Both the position numbers and the translations under genes were made by a program. Under the pieces are notes generated by a model. It did not search any database and was not told the origin of the DNA. It worked only from the letters and a program-made list of their open reading frames with translations. Shown one piece after another: positions 28,107-36,154 of a stretch of 53,951 nt of DNA. This stretch comes from Streptococcus hillyeri (lineage in GTDB: Bacteria; Bacillota; Bacilli; Lactobacillales; Streptococcaceae): the NCBI RefSeq assembly GCF_003686955.1, contig NZ_RCVM01000013.1, forward strand, positions 1 through 53,951, written 5' to 3'. The first letter of the stretch is position 1; each line of letters opens with the position of its first letter.

Positions 28107-28150
28107 ATGACATTTTTGTCATGTTACTTCTTTGGTTGATACTGTAGAAT
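28107..28150 (+). promoter_or_regulatory. ComR box and comS promoter
   Basis: Perfect palindrome ATGACA-N4-TGTCAT at 28107-28122, matching the GACA-N4-TGTC core of ComR boxes. TAGAAT at 28145-28150 is the -10. The stretch between is T-rich without a standard -35, as in pheromone-activated promoters. Confidence 0.85.
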
Positions 28151-28195
28151 AACATTTGTAAATAAAAAATAATATTCATGAGGAGCAATTTACAA

Positions 28196-28291
28196 ATGAA
28201 AAAAATCTATTATTACTATCTACTAATTTTACCTTTATTGGCTTGTGTTTTGCAAAAGTTAGGGGAATCTAATTGGTGGGAAGGATTGTAG
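28196..28291 (+). CDS. comS: ComS, precursor of competence pheromone XIP
   Basis: A 31-residue peptide: basic start MKKI, a run of four Tyr, a hydrophobic core (LLILPLLACVLQ), then a C-terminus ending ESNWWEGL. The adjacent Trp pair near the end is the hallmark of ComS in the mutans, bovis and pyogenic groups; XIP would be the last seven or eight residues. Ribosome binding site GAGGAG at 28179-28185. It lies 46 bp after the -10 of a ComR-box promoter. The exact processed form is not predictable. It was too short for ordinary gene calling. Confidence 0.9.
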   Translation: MKKIYYYYLLILPLLACVLQKLGESNWWEGL

Positions 28292-28341
28292 AGATAAACA
28301 ATGATTCAACATATTATCAATATTTTACAAGGAGAACAAAC

Positions 28342-28572
28342 ATGCAACTTATGATTACCAACAAAACCTTTATTCCACAGCTCATTTGGATTTCGTCACC
28401 TGATACGCTCACTGAAGAGGTGGTTCTGTTAAAATCTCGTGAAACAAAGTGTGTGAGAGGAAATTCTTCTTTACGTGATGTAACGGTTTGGGATAGAAGT
28501 GTTGACTATCGTTTGGGACAACTTGATAAGAAGCGTATGAGCAGACATTTTAGCATTAAGACGATTGGCTAA
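28342..28572 (+). CDS. Small uncharacterised protein downstream of comS
   Basis: A 76-residue basic protein without signal peptide or membrane segment (MQLMITNKTFIPQLIW...), rich in Arg and Lys toward its C-terminus (KKRMSRHFSIKTIG). A ribosome binding site AAGGAG precedes ATG 28342. It starts 50 bp after comS with no terminator between them, and a strong terminator follows, so it is probably transcribed from the ComR-controlled promoter. I recognise no family. It could be a pheromone-induced effector or a decayed gene. Confidence 0.6.
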   Translation: MQLMITNKTFIPQLIWISSPDTLTEEVVLLKSRETKCVRGNSSLRDVTVWDRSVDYRLGQLDKKRMSRHFSIKTIG

Positions 28573-28591
28573 ATTTGTCTAAAATTTTTTG

Positions 28592-28656
28592 AAAAGAGCC
28601 ATTTATAAGGAATTAGAATGCTTCTTTGACCTGATTCCTTGTAAGTGGTTCTTTTA
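28592..28656 (+). terminator. Terminator closing the comS transcript
   Basis: A long hairpin: AAAAGAGCCATTTATAAGGAAT pairs almost fully with ATTCCTTGTAAGTGGTTCTTTT around a 21-nt loop; the 3' side ends in TTTT. (Arms are at 28592-28613 and 28635-28656.). Confidence 0.8.
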
Positions 28657-28823
28657 TGATTGAATGATAGAGCTGACCTTTCAGAAGAACTTCTATTTTG
28701 ATTATTGGTAGAATATAGTTTGGAAAAATTATAGTAGTGACTCCATAAACACTAAATGTCGATATCAATCAAATAAGAGTCTTTTTTGTGCCAATGCTCT
28801 GCCTTTATTTTTAACTACCGAAG

Positions 28824-28832
28824 TGATAAAAT
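28824..28832 (+). promoter_or_regulatory. Extended -10 promoter of ruvB
   Basis: TGATAAAAT ends 6 bp before the ruvB ATG and no ribosome binding site is visible, which would place the transcription start at or next to the start codon. Confidence 0.45.
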
Positions 28833-28838
28833 ACTGTT

Positions 28839-29840
28839 ATGACTAGATTTTTAGATGCAGAAACAATGGGTGATGAAGCTACTGTTGAGCGCACGCTTCG
28901 CCCGCAATATTTTAGGGAATACATCGGTCAGGATAAGGTTAAAGACCAGCTTTCAATCTTTATTGAGGCTGCTAAGTTGCGTGATGAGGCGCTGGATCAT
29001 GTCTTGCTTTTTGGTCCTCCTGGTCTTGGTAAGACGACGATGGCTTTCGTGATTGCCAATGAACTTGGTGTTAATCTCAAGCAAACTTCGGGTCCAATTA
29101 TTGAGAAGGCTGGCGATTTGGTGGCCATTCTTAATGATCTTGAGCCTGGGGATGTCCTTTTTATTGATGAAATCCACCGGATGCCGATGGCGGTTGAAGA
29201 AGTGCTTTACAGTGCCATGGAAGATTTTTACATCGACATCATGATCGGTTCTGGCGAGACTAGCCGAAGTGTTCACCTTGATTTGCCGCCGTTCACGCTA
29301 ATTGGGGCGACGACTCGGGCGGGGATGCTTTCCAACCCTTTGCGTGCTCGCTTTGGGATTAGTGGTCATATGGAGTATTATGAGCTGGATGATTTGGCGG
29401 AAATAGTAGAACGTACGGCCGATATTTTTGAGGCGGAAATTACGCATGAGGCCGCAATCGAGTTGGCTAGACGTAGCCGAGGGACGCCTCGTATAGCTAA
29501 TCGTCTATTAAAACGCGTGCGTGACTTTGCTCAAATTATGGGGGATGGTTTAATTGATGACCAAATGACCGATAAGGCTCTCAATATGTTAGATGTTGAC
29601 CATGAAGGTTTGGATTACGTTGACCAAAAAATTTTACGTACCATGATTGAGACATATGGAGGAGGTCCGGTTGGTCTAGGGACTCTTTCTGTCAATATCG
29701 CTGAAGAACGAGATACGGTAGAAGATATGTATGAGCCTTATCTCATTCAAAAAGGGTTTATTATGAGGACACGGACAGGACGGGTTGCCACAGCAAAAGC
29801 CTATGAACATTTGGGATATCCTTATCAGGAAAAATCTTAA
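28839..29840 (+). CDS. ruvB: Holliday junction branch migration ATPase RuvB
   Basis: Motor of branch migration with RuvA. AAA+ features: Walker [10 protein letters not shown] near residue 58, Walker B LFIDEIHR, sensor region [18 protein letters not shown], arginine [15 protein letters not shown], and the C-terminal winged helix ending [17 protein letters not shown]. At 333 residues it is standard. The ATG has no clear ribosome binding site, while an extended -10 lies just upstream, so a leaderless mRNA is possible. It follows the ComRS locus, as in related streptococci. Confidence 0.96.
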   Translation: MTRFLDAETMGDEATVERTLRPQYFREYIGQDKVKDQLSIFIEAAKLRDEALDHVLLFGPPGLGKTTMAFVIANELGVNLKQTSGPIIEKAGDLVAILNDLEPGDVLFIDEIHRMPMAVEEVLYSAMEDFYIDIMIGSGETSRSVHLDLPPFTLIGATTRAGMLSNPLRARFGISGHMEYYELDDLAEIVERTADIFEAEITHEAAIELARRSRGTPRIANRLLKRVRDFAQIMGDGLIDDQMTDKALNMLDVDHEGLDYVDQKILRTMIETYGGGPVGLGTLSVNIAEERDTVEDMYEPYLIQKGFIMRTRTGRVATAKAYEHLGYPYQEKS

Positions 29841-29899
29841 TTTATCTGAATGTCCAATCTATAACTAATACTTGAAAGCTAGGTTGCTACCTAGATTTT

Positions 29900-29929
29900 A
29901 TAGCGTAATCCTAGTGTTACGCTATTTTT
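29900..29929 (+). terminator. Terminator after ruvB
   Basis: ATAGCGTAA with TTACGCTAT around eight bases, followed by TTTT. Confidence 0.85.
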
Positions 29930-29982
29930 CTTTTATGACAATCATGCTATTTTTTGCTACAATAACGGCAAGAATAGGGTAA

Positions 29983-30270
29983 TACTTAACCAAATTCAAA
30001 AATTACTTTTTTACTTCTTTCTAAAAAGGTGCGGACGCTCAAAAGGTTCGGGGAACCTTTTGAGGTGGGAAATAAAGCTAACGAAGTCAGTGTCCCAACC
30101 TCCTACGGAGTTTCATTGCTACTTTTTGAGCCTAGGTCTCAAAAAGTCCGTTCTTATCAAGAGTAAACTCTCGATAAGAATACCACCATGACGAAAGAAG
30201 CTCTGGTAAATCAAGCCATTTATTGGTTCTTGATTTGACTTAAACTGCTAATTTTGATTTTAAATGAATA
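29983..30270. repeat. MITE-like element, copy 2
   Basis: 288 bp flanked by direct TAA duplications (29980-29982 and 30271-30273). Ends TACTTAACCAAATTCAAAAA and the inverted TTTTGATTTTAAATGAATA. Inside are three hairpins: CTCAAAAGGTTC/GAACCTTTTGAG (30038-30064), ACTTTTTGAG/CTCAAAAAGT (30121-30147) and TTCTTATC/GATAAGAA (30151-30180). No coding capacity. It fills most of the gap after ruvB and ends just before the oxidoreductase. Confidence 0.75.
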
Positions 30271-30311
30271 TAAGTATCTTTTTGGTCTTATCCACAGAGA
30301 AGGAGATTGCT

Positions 30312-31274
30312 ATGTCAATGTTATTATCACCAGTTGAATTATCTGGTCTATCACTGAAAAATCGTGTGGTGATGCCGCCAATGTGTATGTACGAAGTTAA
30401 AGCAGAAGATGGTCTTCCAACAGCTTTTCACCATGCTCACTACGGAGCGCGTGCGATTGGAGGTGTCGGTCTTATCATTCAAGAAGCGACAGCTGTTGAA
30501 CCAGATGGACGTCTAACTAAATATGATTTAGGGCTTTGGAATGATGAGCAAAAGGACGCATTATCAGCATTAGTAACTGAACTGCATACGTTTGGAGCTA
30601 AGGTAGGTGTTCAGTTAGGTCATGGTGGCCGTAAGTCTGCGGATGCACCAAACCCCTATGCTCCAAGTGCCATTCCTTTTGATGATAGCTACCATGCTCC
30701 TCAAGAGATGACTCGTGATGATATCGAGCGTATTAAAGGGGCTTTTGTTGCGTCAGCTATTCGTGCCGACCAAGCAGGATACGACATGATTGAGCTTCAC
30801 GGGGCTCATGGTTACCTCATTAACCAATTTTTAGAACCAATAACAAACCAACGTACAGATGCTTATGGAGGTTCTTTGGAAAATCGCTTCCGCTTCTTAA
30901 AGGAAATCGTTGAAGAGATTAAAAAAGTCTTTTCAAAACCTATCTGGGTTCGCCTATCTGTAACATCATACGATGAAAATAGAAATACACTTGAAGATTA
31001 TCAGCAAATTGCAAAGTGGTTAGAAGAGTTAGGCGTTGCAGCGCTTGATATTTCGACAGGAGGCCTTTTACCAATCAGACCGAATATCCCAATTTACGGT
31101 GGATACCAAGCAGGATTTTCAGCAAAAATCAAGGAAGTTGTCACAATTCCAGTGACAGCAGTTGGACGAGGTCTGATTCGTAATACGAATTGGTTAGCAG
31201 ATGCAGCGGAAATCCTCCATGATCATGATTATAACGTTTATAATAATTCATACAAACGTGGACAGGTCAGATAG
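30312..31274 (+). CDS. Old yellow enzyme-type NAD(P)H:flavin oxidoreductase, internally shortened
   Basis: A TIM-barrel FMN enzyme of the OYE/YqjM type that reduces activated alkenes. It has SLKNRVVMPPMCMYE at the FMN site, QLGHGGRKS, the His pair in ELHGAHGYLINQFL, and NRFRFLKEIV. The C-terminal part reads VPVTAVGRGLIRNTNW: the stretch that normally separates the AVG strand from the last (V/L)GRxLLRNP FMN-phosphate motif is missing, and the protein is about 320 rather than about 340 residues. The reading frame is intact, so an in-frame deletion is likely and activity is doubtful. ATG 30312 follows AGAAGGAGA. Confidence 0.8.
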   Translation: MSMLLSPVELSGLSLKNRVVMPPMCMYEVKAEDGLPTAFHHAHYGARAIGGVGLIIQEATAVEPDGRLTKYDLGLWNDEQKDALSALVTELHTFGAKVGVQLGHGGRKSADAPNPYAPSAIPFDDSYHAPQEMTRDDIERIKGAFVASAIRADQAGYDMIELHGAHGYLINQFLEPITNQRTDAYGGSLENRFRFLKEIVEEIKKVFSKPIWVRLSVTSYDENRNTLEDYQQIAKWLEELGVAALDISTGGLLPIRPNIPIYGGYQAGFSAKIKEVVTIPVTAVGRGLIRNTNWLADAAEILHDHDYNVYNNSYKRGQVR

Positions 31275-31291
31275 GATTAAAAGATTTATTA

Positions 31292-31327
31292 AAAACATAG
31301 CGCTTCAAAAAAAGTGCTATGTTTTTT
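31292..31327 (+). terminator. Terminator after the flavin oxidoreductase
   Basis: AAAACATAGC with GCTATGTTTT around a short A-rich loop, then TTTT. Confidence 0.85.
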
Positions 31328-31473
31328 GATAATTGTTCCTGCTAGATAAAAAGGTATAAATTTTTGTAATGAGGAAGTTATCTTTAAGTTAAACATCAAG
31401 TTTTGTAAACAAGACTTGCAACATATTGTAGCAAAAACAAGTGGGTAATAATAAAAATAGTTATCCTATCTAA

Positions 31474-31536
31474 TTGACAATACAAAGTAGATGGATTATG
31501 ATAAGGATATAAAATCTACTTGGTATTACAAAGTAG
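31474..31536 (+). promoter_or_regulatory. Promoter and putative PadR operator
   Basis: TTGACA (31474-31479), a 17-bp spacer and TATGAT (31497-31502). TACAAAGTAG occurs in the spacer (31481-31490) and again downstream (31527-31536), with an inverted ATCTACTT between them, so a PadR dimer could bind and block its own promoter. Confidence 0.6.
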
Positions 31537-31553
31537 TCAGAAAGGAGGAGGAG

Positions 31554-31877
31554 ATGGCTGTTGACACGCAATTACTAAAAGGTATTTTAGAGGGCTGTGT
31601 ATTGGGGATTATCGTGCGTGGGGAAACCTATGGTTATGAGATATTGTCTGAATTGGAAAAGACAGGACTAGCTGGCATTGGTGAAGGAACCCTCTACCCC
31701 GTCTTGACGCGTTTGGATAAGCAGGGCTATATCACTTGTCGAAGAGGCAAATCTCCTCTTGGTCCTATCCGAAAGTATTATAGCATTACTCCAGAAGGTC
31801 GTGAAAAATTGCAGAGCTTCCAAGCTGATTTTCAGACCATAGTAGCCAGTGTGGAGCAGATTTTAGAATCGAAATAG
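31554..31877 (+). CDS. PadR-family transcriptional regulator
   Basis: A 107-residue winged-helix repressor: LLKGILEGCVLGIIVRGETYGYEI, then GEGTLYPVLTRLDKQGYI and GPIRKYYSITPEGREKL, which are standard PadR landmarks. PadR repressors commonly control adjacent membrane or efflux genes and respond to hydrophobic ligands or envelope stress. Here three membrane-associated reading frames follow. ATG 31554 follows AAAGGAGGAGGAG; the open frame extends upstream into the promoter. Probably autoregulated through the repeated TACAAAGTAG. Confidence 0.93.
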   Translation: MAVDTQLLKGILEGCVLGIIVRGETYGYEILSELEKTGLAGIGEGTLYPVLTRLDKQGYITCRRGKSPLGPIRKYYSITPEGREKLQSFQADFQTIVASVEQILESK

Positions 31878-31885
31878 GAGGTTTT

Positions 31886-32952
31886 ATGAGTTTCTTTCAA
31901 TTAGCAGAGCAGTTATCAGATCCTTACAAGGCGGTATTTAATCGAGTATATTTGTATGCAACTATTCAAGAAATTCCTGATGACGTATGCAATGATGCCA
32001 TGCTCAATTTATACGATGTTTTGTATACAGCACAGGCGGAAAAGAAGCCAATTGAGCAGATTGTTGGAGATGACATTGAAGCTTTTTGTCAGTCCTATTT
32101 TGATCAACGCAAGCTTCACCGTTTTCTTACCTCTTTACCAGATCGTTTTTTCCGATGGGGAAAATGGATTTTGGAGTGGAAGTCTTCTTTATGGCGGGGG
32201 ATTGGTTGACAGAACAAAATGTTGAATCTTTGAATCTTTCTACCTACCTTTTTGGTATCCTCGCGACTCTTCTCATCATTCCTATTGCCCATTTTCTTTA
32301 TTATTTTCTGATTCAAAAAGGGAATCGGAAAGTTGGGTTCTTTTATGTAGTGATTTTCCTTATAACACTCTTTTTGCTGGTGGGAATTTATTTCTTCGGT
32401 CGGAAATTTGTATGGATTGTCCCTCGTTTTTGGACCTTGGGACTTGTGGGGGCTTATATTCTCCCCTATCAACTCTTTCTTTTCTATCGAAACCGTAGAA
32501 AATTTGGAACATGGTACAATCCAGATGACAGACTGTTAAAGCAGGAAATGAAAGCTGCTAAGAAGACAGTATTTTCAAATCAACTAAAAAAAGAATTGCA
32601 CAAAATTTATGCGAGACGTTTCCGAAAACACTTAGCCAAAGGCAACTCATCAGAAAGCTTTTACCAGAAGTTGGAAAAGGATTTGCGACGGGATAAAGTC
32701 ATTGCCAAGTGGTATTGGTTGCTAGGAGTAGTGATAGTTCTATTTTTTGTTATTTCTATCTATCTGAAGGATTCGCTGGTGGAGAGCCTCATTTTTACAG
32801 CGATTGAGGTAGCGGTTGTTTTTCCTATTGTATTTTATGTCCGGCGACTCACAACAAGTGGTTTTCCATTAAGAGAGCGTTGGCTGGAAAAAGCAGCGCC
32901 TTATCGAGCAAACTTACAGGAATTTTTTGACCAGAAGGAGGGTGACAAATGA
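31886..32952 (+). pseudogene. PadR-associated membrane protein, split by a -1 frame change
   Basis: Two reading frames look like one gene. The first (31886-32209) encodes a helical soluble domain resembling the DUF1048 type found next to PadR genes (MSFFQLAEQLSDPYKAVFNR...). The second (32155-32952) encodes about five membrane segments (e.g. LFGILATLLIIPIAHFLYYF) and lacks a convincing ribosome binding site. They overlap by 55 bp and differ by -1. TTTTTTC, in the phase T-TTT-TTC, lies in the overlap at about 32145-32151. Either a homopolymer indel inactivated the gene or a programmed -1 shift joins the parts. The gene's function is unknown; envelope-related by context. Confidence 0.55.
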
Positions 32953-33275
32953 TTGAATTTTTCTTTGAACTATTAGGCATGTTGGTCTTTGAATTTGCGG
33001 ATTTTGTAACAGAACAAAAAGTAGCCAAGCAAGCTAAATATCGTCACTTTTATTTCTGGGGTGGGTGGCTAAGTTGTCTAGCAGTTCTGATAATGACAGG
33101 TATCGTTGGCTTAACAACATGGGCAATTGTTGCTATTTCATTGCGAGATGATAATTTTAGATGGATGCTGTTGCTGGGCTTTTTTTTACTAGGGTTGTTA
33201 CTCTTTAGTCTCAGACGCTTTTGGCGTAATTTAAAAATCATGTGGCACTTAAGAAGAGTCTATTTCAATTTGTGA
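32949..33275 (+). CDS. Membrane protein of the PadR cluster
   Basis: A 108-residue protein with about two or three membrane segments (GGWLSCLAVLIMTGIVGLTTWAI, LLLGFFLLGLLLF) and a basic C-terminus (RRFWRNLKIMWHLRRVYF). The ATG overlaps the preceding stop by 4 bp (ATGA), so it belongs to the PadR operon. No family recognised. A hairpin terminator follows. Confidence 0.65.
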   Translation: MIEFFFELLGMLVFEFADFVTEQKVAKQAKYRHFYFWGGWLSCLAVLIMTGIVGLTTWAIVAISLRDDNFRWMLLLGFFLLGLLLFSLRRFWRNLKIMWHLRRVYFNL

Positions 33276-33306
33276 TGTCAGGGCATGCAAAAGGATATCA
33301 TAGTTT

Positions 33307-33331
33307 AAGCTGGAATTTCTCCAGCTTTTAT
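33307..33331 (+). terminator. Probable terminator of the PadR operon
   Basis: AGCTGGA with TCCAGCT around AATTTC, followed by a short TTT run. Moderate strength. Confidence 0.6.
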
Positions 33332-33349
33332 TATCTGGACGTATCGTTA

Positions 33350-33697
33350 TACTTAACAAACATCAAAAATTACTTTTTTGTTTCTTTCTTAAAAGTGCGG
33401 ACGCTCAAAAGGTTTGGGGAACCTTTTGAGGTGGGAAATAGAGTTGACAAAGTCAATATCAAAACCTCCTATGGAGTTTCATTGCTACTTTTTGAGCCTA
33501 GGTCTCAAAAAGTCCGTTCTTATCAAGCAAATTACCCTCGCTTTTTTATTTCTGAGCTTGGGCTAAAACTGTCCACTGGACAGTTTCACTAATAAGAATA
33601 CCACTATAGCGAAAGAAACGTTTTAACCTCACTTCGTTCGGTGGTCTATCAATAATATTAGAAGTTCTAAAATGCTAATTTTGATTTTGGATGAGTA
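33350..33697. repeat. MITE-like element, copy 3
   Basis: 348 bp flanked by TTA duplications (33347-33349 and 33698-33700). Ends TACTTAACAAACATCAAAAA and the inverted TTTTGATTTTGGATGAGTA. It keeps the CTCAAAAGGTTT/GAACCTTTTGAG hairpin (33404-33430) and the ACTTTTTGAG/CTCAAAAAGT hairpin (33487-33513). Within the third stem (TTCTTAT...ATAAGAA) an extra segment is inserted that carries its own perfect hairpin, AAACTGTCCA/TGGACAGTTT. No plausible gene is present. Confidence 0.75.
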
Positions 33698-33832
33698 TTA
33701 AAAAATGTTCACCGTTTTAAAAAGACAACTTTCTTCCTATTTAATTATATGTTTTTTAATGAATGGTACTTTTTAAATATTTCTAAATTGAAAAAATTTT
33801 TTTAGTGAATAGTAAATAGGAAGAAAAGGAAA

Positions 33833-33888
33833 AATGTGATTTCCACATTAAATTTTGAGTGTACCTTTTGTGAAAAAAGTGCTATGAT
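33833..33888 (+). promoter_or_regulatory. Inverted repeat and extended -10 promoter of the ntp operon
   Basis: AATGTG-N5-CACATT at 33833-33849 may be an operator. An extended -10, TGCTATGAT at 33880-33888, lies 20 bp before ntpF. I see no good -35. Confidence 0.5.
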
Positions 33889-33908
33889 AATTCCTAAGGA
33901 GGTGGACT

Positions 33909-34232
33909 ATGAGTCTTGCATCACAAGCTATTTTAGAGGTCGAAGGAAAAATTTCAGATCGTCTAAGAGAGCATGAGGAGGCAATTTCAGCCCTTAGTCA
34001 TAAGACAGACCAAGATTTAGCAGCTGCGGCAGAAGCTAGTGGCAAAGCGATTTTAGCATATCAAAAAGCTAAAGAGTCTCAGTTGACTGGCGAAATTGCC
34101 CAAAAAGAAACGGCATCTCAGCAACAGATTTCAGAAGAAGTTGCGAGATTAACAGACAAGGTTGCTCAGAAAGAAGCTGAGCTCATTGCTAGCATTTTAG
34201 AGGAGGTAAGGACGCGGTATGGCGGTATCTAA
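33909..34232 (+). CDS. ntpF: V-type ATPase peripheral stalk subunit (NtpF, subunit G/H type)
   Basis: A 107-residue, almost wholly helical protein with heptad-like Ala, Glu and Gln repeats, matching the small stalk subunit that pairs with subunit E. It is first in an operon with the Enterococcus hirae order ntpF-I-K-E-C-G-A-B-D. Ribosome binding site AAGGAGG. The next gene overlaps its 3' end by 14 bp. The symbol follows E. hirae naming, in which F is the stalk and G the central-stalk F-like subunit. Confidence 0.85.
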   Translation: MSLASQAILEVEGKISDRLREHEEAISALSHKTDQDLAAAAEASGKAILAYQKAKESQLTGEIAQKETASQQQISEEVARLTDKVAQKEAELIASILEEVRTRYGGI

Positions 34233-36150
34233 AATGCAAAAACTTCTCATTCTGACGGATTATCAGACGAGAGGTGAACTTTTAAAATCCGTCCAAGAAT
34301 TTCAAGCTTTTGAGCCGGCTGCGGTAGAGGATATGCGTTGCGGGGACAAGACATTGAGTGAGTTAACAACTCAAATACAGTCCCTTGAAACAGAATTAGC
34401 TCAAGTAGCGCAGGCTCAGACCTATTTGAAAGCTGTCACCCCGAAAAAAATTTGGAGTGATCGTTTCCATTTAACTGCGCAAGCTTTTGCCAAAAAAATG
34501 ACAGAGGTAAAAGAACGTGACCTTTTAGGGCAAGTTCTGGCTCTTCAGCAAAAGTCCGGTTTGGTGCAAAAGCAACTGGATGATTTGGATGAAAATATCG
34601 AGCTTGCCAATAAGTGGAAGACACTTTCTTTTTTGAAAAAAGATCGCAGAGCATTGAAGGCAACTTATGCTATCATAGGGACTTTGCCTGAGGATCCAAA
34701 TCAAGAAAAGCTAAGTCAACTTTTGGCGCGTGATGATTTCTATGTGGAGCGTTTGTTCCAAAATGATTTGGAACAAGGCTTAGTGGTCTATGCGAACCGT
34801 GCTGCCAAACATGAGCTCAAGGAGTTTTTGGACACTCTTCACTTTGATCAGTTTGATTTTCCTTTTGGAAAATTACCTGCTGAGCAATTGAAAGATTTCA
34901 AGATTGAACGTTCAAAGCTACTGGATGAACAAAAAGCAGTTGCTGCTAAATTAAGGGTTCTCAGTCAAGATTATGCAGATTTGATGTTCTTAGAAGAAGA
35001 CCTTTACAATCAAAAGGAGCGTCTTCGTGCAGAACAATTACTGGCATCTGGTCAAGAGCTGGTTGGTTTATCTGGCTGGGTCAGAGAGGAAGACATTTCT
35101 CATTTGAAGGAGCTTTTAGCAGAGACTCTGCCATCAGGATCTTACATCAGTTTGGTTGACGATACAGAGGTTCCTGAAAAAGAGATACCAACGCAATTAT
35201 CTAACCATCCTTTAGTTGAACCATTTGAACTTTTGACAGAGATGTATAGTCTGCCTAAGTATTCTGAGGTTGACCCTACTCCATATATGGCTCCTTTCTA
35301 TGCTGTCTTCTTTGGGATGATGGTTGCTGATATTGGGTATGGGTTACTTATGCTCTTAGGGACTGGTTATGCCCTAACGAGAATGAAGCAGTCCAAAGGG
35401 ATGCGTAAAAATATGAAGTTGTTTCATATTTTGTCTTACCCAACCATTTTATGGGGAGTTTTCTTTGGTTCCTTCTTCGGGATTGAATTACCTTTCCACG
35501 TCTTATCAACATCGACAGATGTTATTTCGATTTTGATTTTGTCAGTGGTATTTGGATTTATCCAATTGATGTTTGGTTTAGCCATCAATACAGGCTTACA
35601 AATTAAGGCAAAAGATTACCCAGCTGCTGTTTCAGATGGTATTGGTTGGTTAGGATTACTAGTAGGTGTTATCTTACTTGTTTTACAATCAGTAACTGGA
35701 CAGGCTATTCTTGGTGAAGTTGGGAAATGGGTGCTTATTGTCAATGCTGTGCTTATTGTTTTAGGTACTGCAGCAGGTGCAAAAAATAAATTCCTAGGTC
35801 TTGGCTCAGGTCTTTATAAATTATATGGGGCAACCTCTTATATTGGTGATGTGGCTAGTTACACACGTTTGATGGCACTTTGTGTGTCAGGTGCAAGTAT
35901 TGCTTCTTCCTTTAACATGGTTGTTGGCTTATTACCGCCTCTGGCACGTTTTTCAGTCGGTATTCCCTTAATTCTTGCTTTACAGGCACTAAACCTAGGG
36001 ATGTCACTACTGGGAGCTTATGTTCATGCGATCCGTCTTCAATTTGTTGAATTTTTTGGCAAATTCTATGAAGGTGGTGGGCGTGCTTTTAAACCACTAA
36101 AAACTTACGAAAAATACACAGATTTAAAAACTAGAAAAATGGAGAAATAA
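34219..36150 (+). CDS. ntpI: V-type ATPase subunit I (a subunit)
   Basis: About 643 residues: a soluble N-terminal half (about 1-340) with coiled-coil arms that holds the stalks, and a C-terminal half with seven or eight membrane segments from PYMAPFYAVFFGMMVADIGYG onward. The ion-path arginine of this subunit is expected in the second-last helices; the region YVHAIRLQFVEFFGKFYEGGG is the family signature. It forms the ion half-channels against the NtpK ring. Overlaps ntpF by 14 bp and precedes ntpK by 4 bp. Confidence 0.94.
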   Translation: MAVSKMQKLLILTDYQTRGELLKSVQEFQAFEPAAVEDMRCGDKTLSELTTQIQSLETELAQVAQAQTYLKAVTPKKIWSDRFHLTAQAFAKKMTEVKERDLLGQVLALQQKSGLVQKQLDDLDENIELANKWKTLSFLKKDRRALKATYAIIGTLPEDPNQEKLSQLLARDDFYVERLFQNDLEQGLVVYANRAAKHELKEFLDTLHFDQFDFPFGKLPAEQLKDFKIERSKLLDEQKAVAAKLRVLSQDYADLMFLEEDLYNQKERLRAEQLLASGQELVGLSGWVREEDISHLKELLAETLPSGSYISLVDDTEVPEKEIPTQLSNHPLVEPFELLTEMYSLPKYSEVDPTPYMAPFYAVFFGMMVADIGYGLLMLLGTGYALTRMKQSKGMRKNMKLFHILSYPTILWGVFFGSFFGIELPFHVLSTSTDVISILILSVVFGFIQLMFGLAINTGLQIKAKDYPAAVSDGIGWLGLLVGVILLVLQSVTGQAILGEVGKWVLIVNAVLIVLGTAAGAKNKFLGLGSGLYKLYGATSYIGDVASYTRLMALCVSGASIASSFNMVVGLLPPLARFSVGIPLILALQALNLGMSLLGAYVHAIRLQFVEFFGKFYEGGGRAFKPLKTYEKYTDLKTRKMEK

Positions 36151-36154
36151 TAAC

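Noticed and set aside
29983..30270. The repeated blocks as a CRISPR array
   Set aside because: The repeats are inverted, unevenly spaced and bounded by target duplications; there are no regular direct repeats and no cas genes. No CRISPR array is seen in the window.
33242..33592. A 116-codon ORF across MITE copy 3
   Set aside because: It runs through the terminator and the hairpins of the repeat and starts inside the preceding membrane-protein gene.
33866..33885. TTTTGTGAAAAAAG as a Rex site for the ntp operon
   Set aside because: Only one half-site is present; the second half does not match, unlike the boxes at adhE and adhP.
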